64,000 nt of DNA, taken from Paracoccaceae bacterium (lineage in GTDB: Bacteria > Pseudomonadota > Alphaproteobacteria > Rhodobacterales > Rhodobacteraceae). The notes beneath the pieces are model-generated. The model searched no databases. It was not told the DNA's origin and saw nothing but the letters and a program-made list of their open reading frames with translations. Positions 17,639 through 26,616 of the stretch are shown in pieces. The stretch's first letter is position 1. Each line of letters begins with the position of its first letter. The position numbers and the translations under genes are program-made. The stretch covers positions 62,001 to 126,000 of the forward strand of contig JACVZW010000087.1 in the NCBI GenBank assembly GCA_014654775.1, written 5' to 3'.

Positions 17639-20600
17639 GCCCGTCGGACATTTTTATCAAGCGCCCGGTCCTATCGACCGTGCTCGGGCTTCTGATCGTC
17701 CTGTTGGGGCTGCAGGGCTTCTTCAACCTTCAGATCCGCGAATACCCCGAAGTGGAAGAGACGGTGGTCACCATCACCACGGTCTATCCCGGCGCCTCGC
17801 CGGACCTGATCCAGGGCTTCATCACCTCGCCCATTTCGGCGGCGGTGGCGACCACGGAGAATGTGGATTACATCACCTCGTCCTCCAGCCCCTCGGTTTC
17901 GACGGTGACGGTGAACATGCGGCTGGGCGCCAATCCTGACGTGGCGCTGACCGAGGTGATGTCGAAGGTGCAGCAGGTCCGTTCGCGATTGCCGTCCGAG
18001 GCAGAGGACCCGACCATCGTGAAGGGCACGGGGATGACCTTCGCCACGATGTATCTGGCCCTGCAGAACCCCAACATGACCTCGGAACAGGTCACGGAAT
18101 ACATCCAACGGGTGATCCGCCCCCGCATGTCAACCATCCCCGGCGTGGCCGAGATTCAGGTGCTGGGCGGGCAAGTCTATGCGATGCGCGTCTGGATTGA
18201 CCCGATCCGCCTTGCCGGACGCAACGTGACCGCAGCCGAGGTTCTGGCCGCGATCAACGCCTCCAACTTCCTTGCCGCGCCGGGGCGGACGCGGGGCGAC
18301 CTCGTCACCTATCCGATCACGATGGAGACGACACTGCAGACACCCGAAGCCTTTGCCGCCCTGCCGATCAAGGGCGACGGGGCCGATGTGGTGCGCCTGT
18401 CGGATGTGGCGCGGGTGGAACTGGCCGCGGAATCCACAGATACGATCGTGAATTTCAACGGCGAACCCGGCACCTTCATCGGCGTCTTCCCCACGCCGGG
18501 GGCGAACCCGCTGGACATGTCGGCGGCCGTCTTGGCGGAACTGCCATTGATCCAGTCCAGCCTGCCCGACGGCATGGCCCTGACCTTGATGTACGATGCC
18601 ACCGAACAGATCAGCGCCTCGATCGAAGAGGTGTTCATCACTATCGCCGAGGCGGTGGCCATCGTCATCCTGATCATCCTTCTCTTCCTCGGCTCGTTTC
18701 GGTCGGTGCTGATGCCGGTCGTGACGATCCCGCTGTCGCTGATGGGCGTTCTCTTCGTGCTTTATCTCTTCGGTTATTCGATCAACCTTCTGTCGCTGCT
18801 GGCCATGGTGCTCGCCATCGGTCTTGTCGTCGATGACGCGATCGTAGTGGTGGAGAATGTCCACCGCCATATCGAGGAAGGCTTCCGCCCGATTCAGGCG
18901 GCCTTCATCGGGATGAAAGAGATCTTTGGCGCGGTCGTTGCCATGACCGTGACGCTTGCGGCGGTCTTTGCGCCCCTTGCCTTTACCGGGGGCCTGACCG
19001 GCGCGCTGTTCCGAGAATTTGCGGTGACGCTGGCAGGATCGGTCATCATTTCGGGCATCGTGGCCGTGACCATCACCCCGATGATGTCTGCGCGCCTGCT
19101 GCAGAAGGGCGGGCATTCCCGGTTTCAGATCGCGGTGGACCGCGCTTTCGACAGGCTGGCCAACTGGTACGAACGCCGTGTCTCCTCCTCGCTCGACTAC
19201 CGTCCCGTGACGATCCTCGTGGTGGTCGTTCTGGCGGGCTTGACCGGGTACCTGTTCACCAAGACCTCAACCGAGCTTGCGCCGGAAGAGGATTCCGGCG
19301 CGCTCTTCTCTTTCGTCAACGCGCCATCTTATGCCACCTCCGACTACACGCGCACCTATGTCGACCAGATGCGCGCCCTGACGCAGGACCTGCCCGAGCT
19401 TTCGGCCAATTTCTCAATCACCGGCTTTGGCGGCGGTACAAATACCGCCATCGCGCTCTGGGCCTTTAAGGACTGGTCCGAGCGTGACCGCTCGCAGGCC
19501 GAGATCCAGCAGGAGTTGCAGGCAAAGATTGGCGGCATCGCGGGGGTTCAGGCCTTCGTCTTCGCGCCTCCCTCCCTGCCCGGTGCAGGGGGCGGGCTGC
19601 CGATCAGCGTGGTGCTGCAATCCACCGGGCCTTCGGACCGCATCTATGAAGTGGCCGAAGAGGTGAAGGCCGCTGCCATGGCATCGGGCCGATTCATCGT
19701 TGTGCAGAACTCGCTCGCCTACGACTCCGCACAGGTGGTGCTCAGGATCGACCGCGACCGCGCCGCCGCGCTGAACCTGCCCGCCCGCGACATTGGCACG
19801 ACATTGGGCCTTCTCGTCGGAGGCGGTGCGATCGCGCAATTCGACCGGGATTCGAACAGCTATGACGTGATCATGCAGGTCCCGGCAGAGTATCGAAACA
19901 ACCCCGAACGGCTGACGGAATTCTATATCCGCTCTGCCACCGGGCAGATGGTGCCCCTTTCAGCCGTGGTGACGGTGGAGACGGACGTCGCACCCAACGC
20001 CATAGAACAGTTCAATCAGCTCAACTCCACCACCATCTCGGCCCTGCCCATACCGGGCGTCTCCACAGGTGATGCCCTGCAGATCATTGTGGACGAGGCG
20101 CGCAAAGTCATGCCCGACGGGTTCTTCATCGACTATTCCGGCCAGTCCCGGCTGGAGGTGACCGAGGGCAACACGATCCTTCTCGCCTTCGGGCTGGCCA
20201 TCGTGGTGATCTACCTCGTGCTGGCCGCGCAATTCGAAAGCTTCCGCGACCCTCTGATCATCCTGATGTCGGTGCCATTGTCGATCTTCGGGGCCATCGT
20301 GCCGCTGAACCTGGGCCTTGGCACACTGAACATCTACACGCAGGTGGGGTTGATCACGCTGATCGGGCTGATCACCAAGCACGGCATCCTGCTGGTGGAA
20401 TTCGCCAATCAGGCGCGGCGCGAACGGGGCCTTTCGGCGCGCGACGGCATTGTCGCCGCCGCGAAGGTGCGACTGCGTCCCATCCTGATGACCACAGCCG
20501 CAATGGCGCTTGGGGTGATCCCGCTGATCATCGCGGATGGTGCTGGTGCGGCGGCGCGCTATTCCGTGGGCCTTGTGATCTTTTCGGGCATCACGATCGG

Positions 20601-20697
20601 GACGATCTTCACACTCTTTGTCGTGCCTGCTTTCTACACGCTGATCTCGCGCAAGGAACTCGCCAAGCCCGTGGAAGACCCAGTCACCTCGCACTGA
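17635..20697 (+). CDS. RND family multidrug efflux pump, inner-membrane permease
   Basis: A 1020-aa AcrB/MexB-class (HAE1-type) proton-driven transporter. It begins with the canonical SDIFIKRPVLSTVLGLLIVLLG helix, has two large periplasmic loops (about 30-335 and 555-865) and 12 membrane helices. The proton-relay aspartates of TM4 are Asp400 and Asp401 in GLVVDDAIVVVENVHRHIE. The second half shows ITLIGLITKHGILLVEF. No outer-membrane factor gene follows, so it must use one encoded elsewhere. Substrate unknown. Confidence 0.93.
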   Translation: MSPSDIFIKRPVLSTVLGLLIVLLGLQGFFNLQIREYPEVEETVVTITTVYPGASPDLIQGFITSPISAAVATTENVDYITSSSSPSVSTVTVNMRLGANPDVALTEVMSKVQQVRSRLPSEAEDPTIVKGTGMTFATMYLALQNPNMTSEQVTEYIQRVIRPRMSTIPGVAEIQVLGGQVYAMRVWIDPIRLAGRNVTAAEVLAAINASNFLAAPGRTRGDLVTYPITMETTLQTPEAFAALPIKGDGADVVRLSDVARVELAAESTDTIVNFNGEPGTFIGVFPTPGANPLDMSAAVLAELPLIQSSLPDGMALTLMYDATEQISASIEEVFITIAEAVAIVILIILLFLGSFRSVLMPVVTIPLSLMGVLFVLYLFGYSINLLSLLAMVLAIGLVVDDAIVVVENVHRHIEEGFRPIQAAFIGMKEIFGAVVAMTVTLAAVFAPLAFTGGLTGALFREFAVTLAGSVIISGIVAVTITPMMSARLLQKGGHSRFQIAVDRAFDRLANWYERRVSSSLDYRPVTILVVVVLAGLTGYLFTKTSTELAPEEDSGALFSFVNAPSYATSDYTRTYVDQMRALTQDLPELSANFSITGFGGGTNTAIALWAFKDWSERDRSQAEIQQELQAKIGGIAGVQAFVFAPPSLPGAGGGLPISVVLQSTGPSDRIYEVAEEVKAAAMASGRFIVVQNSLAYDSAQVVLRIDRDRAAALNLPARDIGTTLGLLVGGGAIAQFDRDSNSYDVIMQVPAEYRNNPERLTEFYIRSATGQMVPLSAVVTVETDVAPNAIEQFNQLNSTTISALPIPGVSTGDALQIIVDEARKVMPDGFFIDYSGQSRLEVTEGNTILLAFGLAIVVIYLVLAAQFESFRDPLIILMSVPLSIFGAIVPLNLGLGTLNIYTQVGLITLIGLITKHGILLVEFANQARRERGLSARDGIVAAAKVRLRPILMTTAAMALGVIPLIIADGAGAAARYSVGLVIFSGITIGTIFTLFVVPAFYTLISRKELAKPVEDPVTSH

Positions 20698-20725
20698 CCC
20701 CGGCTGACGACGCGTCCGGGGTCAG
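20694..20725. terminator. Shared bidirectional terminator containing both stop codons
   Basis: CTGACCCCGG (20694-20703) pairs perfectly with CCGGGGTCAG (20716-20725) around a 12-base loop. The RND stop TGA and the stop of the convergent DUF1330 gene occupy matching positions in the two arms. No T-tract is visible, so termination strength is uncertain. Confidence 0.6.
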
Positions 20726-21009
20726 AGTCCCTCGACGATCACGACGGCAACCTCTGCCGCACCGTCCCGTGCCGCCCGCGCGGCGCGGTATTCGTCGGAA
20801 TGATAGCAGGCGCGTGCGCTGGCCAGATCGGGAAACTCGATCACCACATGCCGCGTGGCCTGCGGGCCTTCCAGAACCACTGACTCCCCGCCGCGCGCCA
20901 GAAAACGCGCCCCGAACCGGGCGAAAGCCGCCGGGGCCAGCGCCTGATAGCCCCGATAGGCCTCGGGGTCCGTCACCGTGACATGAGCGATCCAGTACGC
21001 GGCCATCAT
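20722..21009 (-). CDS. DUF1330 family protein
   Basis: A 95-aa protein of the DUF1330 dimeric alpha-beta barrel family: AAYWIAHVTVTDPEAYRGYQ, then RFLARGGESVVLEGP, HVVIEFPDLASARACYHSDEYRAARAAR and VVIVEG. The family resembles heme/oxygenase-like ABM folds; no activity is established. Its ATG at 21009 overlaps the GntR stop (ATGA), so it is co-transcribed with that regulator and may belong functionally to the divergent catabolic cluster. Confidence 0.85.
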   Translation of the reverse strand: MMAAYWIAHVTVTDPEAYRGYQALAPAAFARFGARFLARGGESVVLEGPQATRHVVIEFPDLASARACYHSDEYRAARAARDGAAEVAVVIVEGL

Positions 21010-21680
21010 TCCCCCTCAAGCGCCCGTTGCGCCAGCATGGCGGCCTCTGTCAGGTGCTCTTCTACAGCGCGCCGGGCCGCTGCACCGTCCCTCGCGGCAA
21101 TCGCGGCCGCGATGCGCGCCATCCGTTCCGGCCCCGGCACCGCGCGATCCTGTGCCGCGAGGGTCAGCGCCCGCAATCGGCTGATCCGCCCATTTAGGCG
21201 CTGCACGATCTCCCAAGCGATGTGGTGGCCCGCAGCGGTGAAGATCACTTCGTAGAAACGGGTCGTCGCCGCGAAGACTCGGTCCTCGCCCCCGTCCCGG
21301 ATGGAGGCCAGCGCCTCGGCCAAGGCCGCGTCCACGGGCGCATCCGCCCGCTGCGCGCACGCCTCTGCCGCATTGCCCTCCAGTTGCCGCCTGATCTCAT
21401 AGACCTGCCGGGCCTGCGCCCAGTCGAGCCGCGCCACAACCGGCCCGCGGTTGGGAAGCGTTTCGACAAGCCCCTCCGTCTCCAGCACCCGGATCACTTC
21501 GCGCACAACAGACCGGCTGACACCCAGCTGATCGCAGAGCGTCCGCTCCACCAGCCGCGTCCCGCCCGGGAACCGCCCCGCGATGATCGCCGCACGCAGC
21601 CGGTCCAGCGCGATGACACGCAGGGTCTGGGGCGGGCGGTCAATCCGCAATTCGTCTGGCGCCATGTGCTCCATGCCCAT
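21006..21680 (-). CDS. GntR family regulator, FCD (FadR) subfamily
   Basis: A 224-aa regulator: winged HTH at about residues 18-85 (LVERTLCDQLGVSRSVVREV, then LETEGLVETLPNRGPVVARL) and an all-helical FCD ligand domain (ARQVYEIRRQLEGNAAEACA through HHIAWEIVQRLN). Divergent to the cluster starting at 21769, with a GntR-type dyad in the shared promoter region, it probably represses that cluster until a pathway metabolite binds. Confidence 0.9.
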   Translation of the reverse strand: MGMEHMAPDELRIDRPPQTLRVIALDRLRAAIIAGRFPGGTRLVERTLCDQLGVSRSVVREVIRVLETEGLVETLPNRGPVVARLDWAQARQVYEIRRQLEGNAAEACAQRADAPVDAALAEALASIRDGGEDRVFAATTRFYEVIFTAAGHHIAWEIVQRLNGRISRLRALTLAAQDRAVPGPERMARIAAAIAARDGAAARRAVEEHLTEAAMLAQRALEGE

Positions 21681-21724
21681 CCCCCAAGGCCCGATCCAGC
21701 CAACGACTCATTGACAGTCTGTCC

Positions 21725-21746
21725 GATGGTATACCAACATACCATC
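21725..21746. promoter_or_regulatory. Probable GntR operator
   Basis: Arms GATGGTAT and ATACCATC separated by ACCAAC form a perfect 8-6-8 repeat that includes the 10-bp palindrome TGGTATACCA (21727-21736), close to known FCD-GntR sites. TTGACA at 21711-21716 is a candidate -35 for the catabolic cluster, so binding would overlap its promoter. Confidence 0.68.
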
Positions 21747-21768
21747 CATCGAAAGCCCGAGGTTCCCG

Positions 21769-22371
21769 ATGCCCGCCCAGATCCGCAAGACCCTGCTCCA
21801 TGTCGAAACGACCCTGATCGAAGGCGGCCGCGCCGCGCCCCGCCCTTTGAAACTGATCGGCGCGGCGGCGGTGCTGCGCAACCCCTGGGCTGGGATGGGA
21901 TTTGTCGAAGACCTTAAGCCCGCGATCCACGAGATCGCGCCCGAACTCGGTGCATTGCTGACCGGCATGATCCTTGAGGCGGCAGGGGGGGGCGACAAGG
22001 TCGAAGGCTATGGCAAAGCCGCCATCTGCGGGCTGAATGGCGAGGTGGAGCATGCCTCTGCCCTGATCCACACGCTGCGCTTCGGCAATCACTACCGGCA
22101 GGCCGTAGGGGCCAAGACCTATCTCGCCTTCACCAATATTCGGGGCGGGGCGAACACGCCTGTGATGATCCCGCTGATGGACAAGAATGACGAAGGCCGC
22201 CGCTCGCATTACCTGACAGTCCATTTCTCCATCCCCGACGCTCCGGCCGAAGATGAGATCGTCGTCGCCCTTGGTGCCTCTATCGGCGGGCGGCCGCATC
22301 ACAGGATCGGCGACCGTTATCAGGATCTGAAGGATCTGGGCCATGATGTCGCGAACCCTGCGGCTGTCTGA
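21769..22371 (+). CDS. Amino acid synthesis family protein (PF06684-type)
   Basis: A 200-aa protein resembling the poorly characterised 'AA_synth' family, with RKTLLHVETTLIEGGRAAPR, NPWAGMGFVEDL, the glycine-rich VEGYGKAAICGLNGEVEHASALIHTLRFG and HHRIGDRYQDL. Family members occur in catabolic clusters, but no reaction is firmly assigned. As the first gene of a five-gene operon with an LLM monooxygenase, it may act on a ring-cleavage intermediate (inference). Confidence 0.7.
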   Translation: MPAQIRKTLLHVETTLIEGGRAAPRPLKLIGAAAVLRNPWAGMGFVEDLKPAIHEIAPELGALLTGMILEAAGGGDKVEGYGKAAICGLNGEVEHASALIHTLRFGNHYRQAVGAKTYLAFTNIRGGANTPVMIPLMDKNDEGRRSHYLTVHFSIPDAPAEDEIVVALGASIGGRPHHRIGDRYQDLKDLGHDVANPAAV

Positions 22372-23173
22372 CGGCCTCTCTGTCGGTCTGATCGAGGTGG
22401 GTCCAAAGGATCGGGCCGGGGAACCACTTGTCCTGATCCATGGTGTGGGCCTCAATTCCCGCGCATGGGCACCGCAGATCGCGGGACTGGCCGCGACGCA
22501 TAGGGTCTTCGCCGTCGACATGCCCGGGCATGGCGGCTCCTCCCCGCTGCCAGCTGGCGCGCGGTTGCCCGATTTCGTGACATGGGCAGCGCGGGCCATC
22601 CTTGCCCTCAATGCAGGCGCAGTGAATGTGGCGGGCCATTCGATGGGCGCGCTGATCGCCACCGGGCTGGCCGCCGACTACCCCGAACTCATCCGCCGCG
22701 TGGCCGTGCTGAACGCCGTCCACCGCCGGACGCCCGAGGCCCGTGCCGCCGTCCTGTCCCGCGCCATGGCCATGGCCGAGGGCCGCTTCGACGCGGAAGC
22801 CCCACTTGACCGCTGGTTCACCCGCGGGGCCGAGGATGCCGCCCCCCGCGCGCAGGTCGCGCGCTGGCTGAAGGAAGTGAACCCGCAGGGCTATGCCGCC
22901 GCCTATCGTGCCTTCGCAGAAGGCGACGATGTCTATGCCGACCGCTGGGAGGCGATCTGCTGCCCCGCCCTCGTGCTCACCGCCGATGGCGACCCCAACT
23001 CCACGCCCGAGATGACACGACTGATGGCCGCCACCGCCCCCTGCGGCCGCGCCGTGGTGATCGAAGGGCACCGCCACATGGTCAACCTTACCGCGCCTGA
23101 CCGCGTCACTGCCGCCCTGCGCGACTGGCTCAACACGCCGATCATGGTGGAAACCGAAGGGCTGCGCGCATGA
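22343..23173 (+). CDS. Alpha/beta hydrolase
   Basis: A 276-aa alpha/beta-hydrolase with oxyanion motif HGVGLNSR, nucleophile Ser100 in AGHSMG, a likely Asp in LTADGD and catalytic His in EGHRHMVNL. ATG ATG at 22343/22346 follows AAGGATC and overlaps the previous gene by 29 bases. By analogy with trigonelline clusters, where a hydrolase of this fold cleaves an enamide/formamide intermediate, it may hydrolyse the opened-ring product; this is inference. Confidence 0.82.
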   Translation: MMSRTLRLSDGLSVGLIEVGPKDRAGEPLVLIHGVGLNSRAWAPQIAGLAATHRVFAVDMPGHGGSSPLPAGARLPDFVTWAARAILALNAGAVNVAGHSMGALIATGLAADYPELIRRVAVLNAVHRRTPEARAAVLSRAMAMAEGRFDAEAPLDRWFTRGAEDAAPRAQVARWLKEVNPQGYAAAYRAFAEGDDVYADRWEAICCPALVLTADGDPNSTPEMTRLMAATAPCGRAVVIEGHRHMVNLTAPDRVTAALRDWLNTPIMVETEGLRA

Positions 23174-24096
23174 CCGACCCCGCTGCCGCCCGTCGTGCCC
23201 TGCGTGATGCCTTCGGCACATTCATGACGGGCGTTACCGTCGTCACCACGACCGACGGGGCGGGGCGCCCGCTTGGCTTCACCGCGAACAGCTTCGCCTC
23301 TGTCTCGCTCGACCCGCCGCTCCTTCTGGTGCAGATTGCGCAAAATTCCGTAAATTACGTAAATTTTACAACCGCAGCCCATTTCGCGGTGAACATCCTC
23401 GCCGAAGGCCAAAAGGACATTTCCACCACCTTTGCCCGTCCTGTGGCTGACCGGTTTGCCGGGATCGACTGGCAGATCGGCCCTGCGGGCAGCCCGATCC
23501 TGCCCGACGTGGCGGCTTGGTTCGACTGTACGCTGTTCAAGATGGTGGAGGCTGGGGACCACGCCATCCTCATCGGTCAGGTGGAGGCCTTCCATGCCAC
23601 CTCGGCGCCGGGCCTTGGCTACTATCGCGGCACCTATTTCACCCCCGTCGCCACGCAGGCGACAGTCCCAACGGGGCCGGACATCATCGTGTCGGCCATC
23701 CTTGAACAGGGCGGACAGGTCTTTCTGGTGGATGACGGTTTCGGTGGCCTGACCCTGCCCACCGCCCGCGTCGGCCGGGACGGCACTGCTGCGGCTCTGA
23801 CCGCCCTCATCGCCCGGACAGGACTCATTGCCGCGCCCGGCCCGCTCTACTCTGTCTATGAAGACGTCGCGCGCGGACAGCAGCACATCGCCTTCCGCTG
23901 TCCCTGCACGGGGGGCCAGCCCGTGAAGGGCGCCTTCGTAGATCTTGTGCCAGACAGTTTTGCCGAAGTCACCGATCAGGCGCTCCGCGTCATGCTGGAA
24001 CGGCTGGCCGAGGAGTCGCGTATGGGCAATTACGGCATCTATTTCGGAAATCAGGACAGGGGCCAGATCGCGCTGGTCGCAGGGGAGACCAAGTGA
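23170..24096 (+). CDS. Flavin reductase component with C-terminal extension
   Basis: A 308-aa protein. Residues 8-165 are a flavin-reductase-like split barrel (AFGTFMTGVTVVTTTDGAGR, LGFTANSFASVSLDPPLLLV, AGDHAILIGQVEAF) that should supply reduced FMN/FAD to the monooxygenase encoded next. Residues 170-308 form an extra domain of unknown role, as I recall for the trigonelline reductase component. ATGA overlap with the hydrolase and TGATG overlap with the monooxygenase show tight coupling. An AT-rich codon run lies at 23341-23372. Confidence 0.85.
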   Translation: MTDPAAARRALRDAFGTFMTGVTVVTTTDGAGRPLGFTANSFASVSLDPPLLLVQIAQNSVNYVNFTTAAHFAVNILAEGQKDISTTFARPVADRFAGIDWQIGPAGSPILPDVAAWFDCTLFKMVEAGDHAILIGQVEAFHATSAPGLGYYRGTYFTPVATQATVPTGPDIIVSAILEQGGQVFLVDDGFGGLTLPTARVGRDGTAAALTALIARTGLIAAPGPLYSVYEDVARGQQHIAFRCPCTGGQPVKGAFVDLVPDSFAEVTDQALRVMLERLAEESRMGNYGIYFGNQDRGQIALVAGETK

Positions 24097-25133
24097 TGAA
24101 ATTCTCGCTCTTCGTGCATATGGAGCGTGTCAGTCCCACCGATCCTGAACCGCGCCTCTATCAAGAGATGCTGGAGCTGTGCCACATGGCCGACGAGGGC
24201 GGCATGTGTGCGATCTGGACGGGTGAGCATCACGGCATGTCCTTCACCATTGCGCCGAACCCCCTATTGAACCTTGTGGACCTCGCACGGCGGACGAAGA
24301 ATGTTCGCCTTGGCACCGGCACCGTGATCGCTCCCTTCTGGCATCCGATCAAACTGGCCGGAGAGGCCGCGATGGCCGACATCATCATGGATGGCCGCCT
24401 CGACCTTGGCATCGCGCGGGGGGCCTACAGCTTTGAATATGAACGCATCATGCCGGGGCTGGACGCGTGGAACGCAGGCGGCCGGATGCGCGAGTTGATC
24501 CCCGCGATCAAGGGCCTCTGGGCCGGGGACTATGCCCATGACGGGCAGTACTGGCAGTTTCCCGCCACCACCTCGGCCCCGCAACCGCTGCAGCAGCCGC
24601 ATCCTCCGATCTGGGTCGCGGCGCGCGACCCCAACAGCCACGAATTCGCGGTCTCGAACGGCTGTCATGTCCAATGCACGCCGCTCCACAATCCTTTTTC
24701 TGAAGTCGAAAGCCTGATGCAGCGCTTCAACGATGCCTGCACCAAGGCACCCGAGGTCCCACGCCCGAAGATCATGATCCTGCAGCACGGCTATGTCGCG
24801 AAAGACCGCGCCGATGCCGAATTGGCTGCGCAAGAACTCAACCACTTCTACAACTATTTCGGCGCGTGGTTCGTGAACAAGCGGCCCATTTCAAAGGGTC
24901 TGATCGAACCGCTGACCGAGGAAGAGATCGCCGCCCATCCCTTCTATTCGCCGCAGGTGATGCGGGAAAATCTTCTGATCGGCGACGTGCCCGAGGTAAT
25001 TGACCGCCTTCACCGGATAAAGGCACTGGGATATGACGAATTCTCGCTCTGGATCGACAGCGGCCAAAGCTTCGAGAGAAAGCGCGACAGCCTGAAACGC
25101 TTCATCGACGATGTGATGCCCGCCTTCCAGTAA
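24096..25133 (+). CDS. LLM-class flavin-dependent monooxygenase (TgnA-like oxygenase)
   Basis: A 345-aa luciferase-like TIM-barrel oxygenase. The N-terminus MKFSLFVHMER, and the stretches TGEHHGMSFTIAPNPL, GTGTVIAPFWHPIKLAGE and LDLGIARGAYSFEYERI, closely match what I remember of the Acinetobacter trigonelline monooxygenase oxygenase component. It would use reduced flavin from the upstream gene to open an N-heterocyclic ring. The start is ATG 24096; the GTG codon just before it lies inside the previous stop. Substrate is unproven. Confidence 0.82.
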   Translation: MKFSLFVHMERVSPTDPEPRLYQEMLELCHMADEGGMCAIWTGEHHGMSFTIAPNPLLNLVDLARRTKNVRLGTGTVIAPFWHPIKLAGEAAMADIIMDGRLDLGIARGAYSFEYERIMPGLDAWNAGGRMRELIPAIKGLWAGDYAHDGQYWQFPATTSAPQPLQQPHPPIWVAARDPNSHEFAVSNGCHVQCTPLHNPFSEVESLMQRFNDACTKAPEVPRPKIMILQHGYVAKDRADAELAAQELNHFYNYFGAWFVNKRPISKGLIEPLTEEEIAAHPFYSPQVMRENLLIGDVPEVIDRLHRIKALGYDEFSLWIDSGQSFERKRDSLKRFIDDVMPAFQ

Positions 25134-25143
25134 GGATCCGCGA

Positions 25144-26610
25144 ATGGACCGCTTTCAGCTTTACATCGACGGGGCCTTCGAGGATGGCGCGGGCCGTTTC
25201 CCCAGTCTCGATCCGGCAACGGCCGCACCTTGGGCCGACATGCCCGAAGCGCGCGAAGCCGAAGTGGACCGCGCCGTGACAGCCGCCCATCGCGCCTTCG
25301 TCTCTGGCCCTTGGCCGAAGATGACGGCGACGCAGCGCGGCAAGCTTCTGATGCGGCTGGCCGATCTGGTGGCAGAAGCCGCGCCTGAACTGGCGCGGAT
25401 CGAGACACGCGACACAGGCAAGATCATCCGCGAAACCACCGCGCAGATCGCCTATGTGGCCGATTATTACCGCTATTACGCCGGGCTGGCCGACAAGATC
25501 GAAGGCGCGCATCTGCCGATCGACAAGCCGGATATGGAGGTCTGGCTGCGCCGCGAACCCGTCGGCGTGGTGGCGGCCATAGTGCCGTGGAATTCGCAGC
25601 TGTTCCTTTCGGCGGTCAAGCTCGGCCCCGCCCTCGCCGCGGGCTGCACTGTGGTGCTCAAAGCATCCGAGGACGGACCTGCGCCGCTTTTGCACTTCGC
25701 GCGGCTGATCGATGCGGCGGGCTTTCCGGCTGGCGTGGTGAACATCCTGACGGGGTTTGGCCCGACCTGCGGGCGGGTGCTGACCACACATCCCAAAGTG
25801 GCCCATATCGCTTTCACCGGCGGGCCCGGCACAGCCCGCGCCGTTGTAAGGAACTCGGCCGAGAACCTCGCCTCCACCTCGCTGGAACTGGGTGGGAAGT
25901 CGCCCTTCATCGTCTTCGACGACGCCGATCTGGACAGCGCCGCCAATGCGCAGGTCTCGGGCATCTTTGCCGCCACGGGACAGAGTTGCGTGGCAGGGTC
26001 GCGCCTGCTCGTGCAGGCCGGCGTCAAAGACGCCTTCCTCGCTCGGCTGAAGGCAAAGGCGGAGGCGATCCGTGTCGCCGCGCCGGACGACATGGCCACG
26101 GAAGTCGGCCCGCTCTGCACCGCCCGCCAGCGCGACCACATCAGCGCCACCATCGCCGCTTCGCTGGAAAATGGCGCCATTCTGATCACAGGCGGCAGCC
26201 CCCTGCCCGAACCGGGCTTCTTCTTCCCACCCACGATCCTTGACTGTTCCATGGCACCCGATGCGCCGGCACTGGGGGAAGAATTCTTCGGCCCCGTTCT
26301 TGCCGTCGACAGTTTCGAGACGGAAGAGGAGGCGCTGGAGAAGGCCAATGCGACGGCCTACGGCCTTGCCTCCGGCGTCTTCACCCGTTCGCTCACCCGC
26401 GCGCACCGGATGATCCGCGGCATCCGGGCGGGTGTCGTCTGGGTCAACACCTATCGCGCCGTCTCTCCCATCGCCCCCTTCGGTGGCCACGGCCTTTCAG
26501 GCCATGGCCGCGAAGGAGGCCTTGCTGCCGCATTGGACTATACGCGGACGAAGACCGTGTGGCTGCGCACCTCGGACGACCCGATCCCCGATCCCTTCGT
26601 GATGCGCTAA
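25144..26610 (+). CDS. NAD(P)-dependent aldehyde dehydrogenase
   Basis: A 488-aa aldehyde dehydrogenase with PWNSQLFLSAVKLGPALAAG, FTGGPGTARAV, the catalytic Glu in LELGGKSPF and the nucleophilic Cys in ATGQSCVAGSRL. It is the last gene of the monooxygenase cluster, ten bases after it, AAGGATC preceding the ATG. By analogy with TgnC it may oxidise the semialdehyde or lactol formed on ring opening; a succinate-semialdehyde role is also possible. Confidence 0.88.
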   Translation: MDRFQLYIDGAFEDGAGRFPSLDPATAAPWADMPEAREAEVDRAVTAAHRAFVSGPWPKMTATQRGKLLMRLADLVAEAAPELARIETRDTGKIIRETTAQIAYVADYYRYYAGLADKIEGAHLPIDKPDMEVWLRREPVGVVAAIVPWNSQLFLSAVKLGPALAAGCTVVLKASEDGPAPLLHFARLIDAAGFPAGVVNILTGFGPTCGRVLTTHPKVAHIAFTGGPGTARAVVRNSAENLASTSLELGGKSPFIVFDDADLDSAANAQVSGIFAATGQSCVAGSRLLVQAGVKDAFLARLKAKAEAIRVAAPDDMATEVGPLCTARQRDHISATIAASLENGAILITGGSPLPEPGFFFPPTILDCSMAPDAPALGEEFFGPVLAVDSFETEEEALEKANATAYGLASGVFTRSLTRAHRMIRGIRAGVVWVNTYRAVSPIAPFGGHGLSGHGREGGLAAALDYTRTKTVWLRTSDDPIPDPFVMR

Positions 26611-26616
26611 GCGCCC

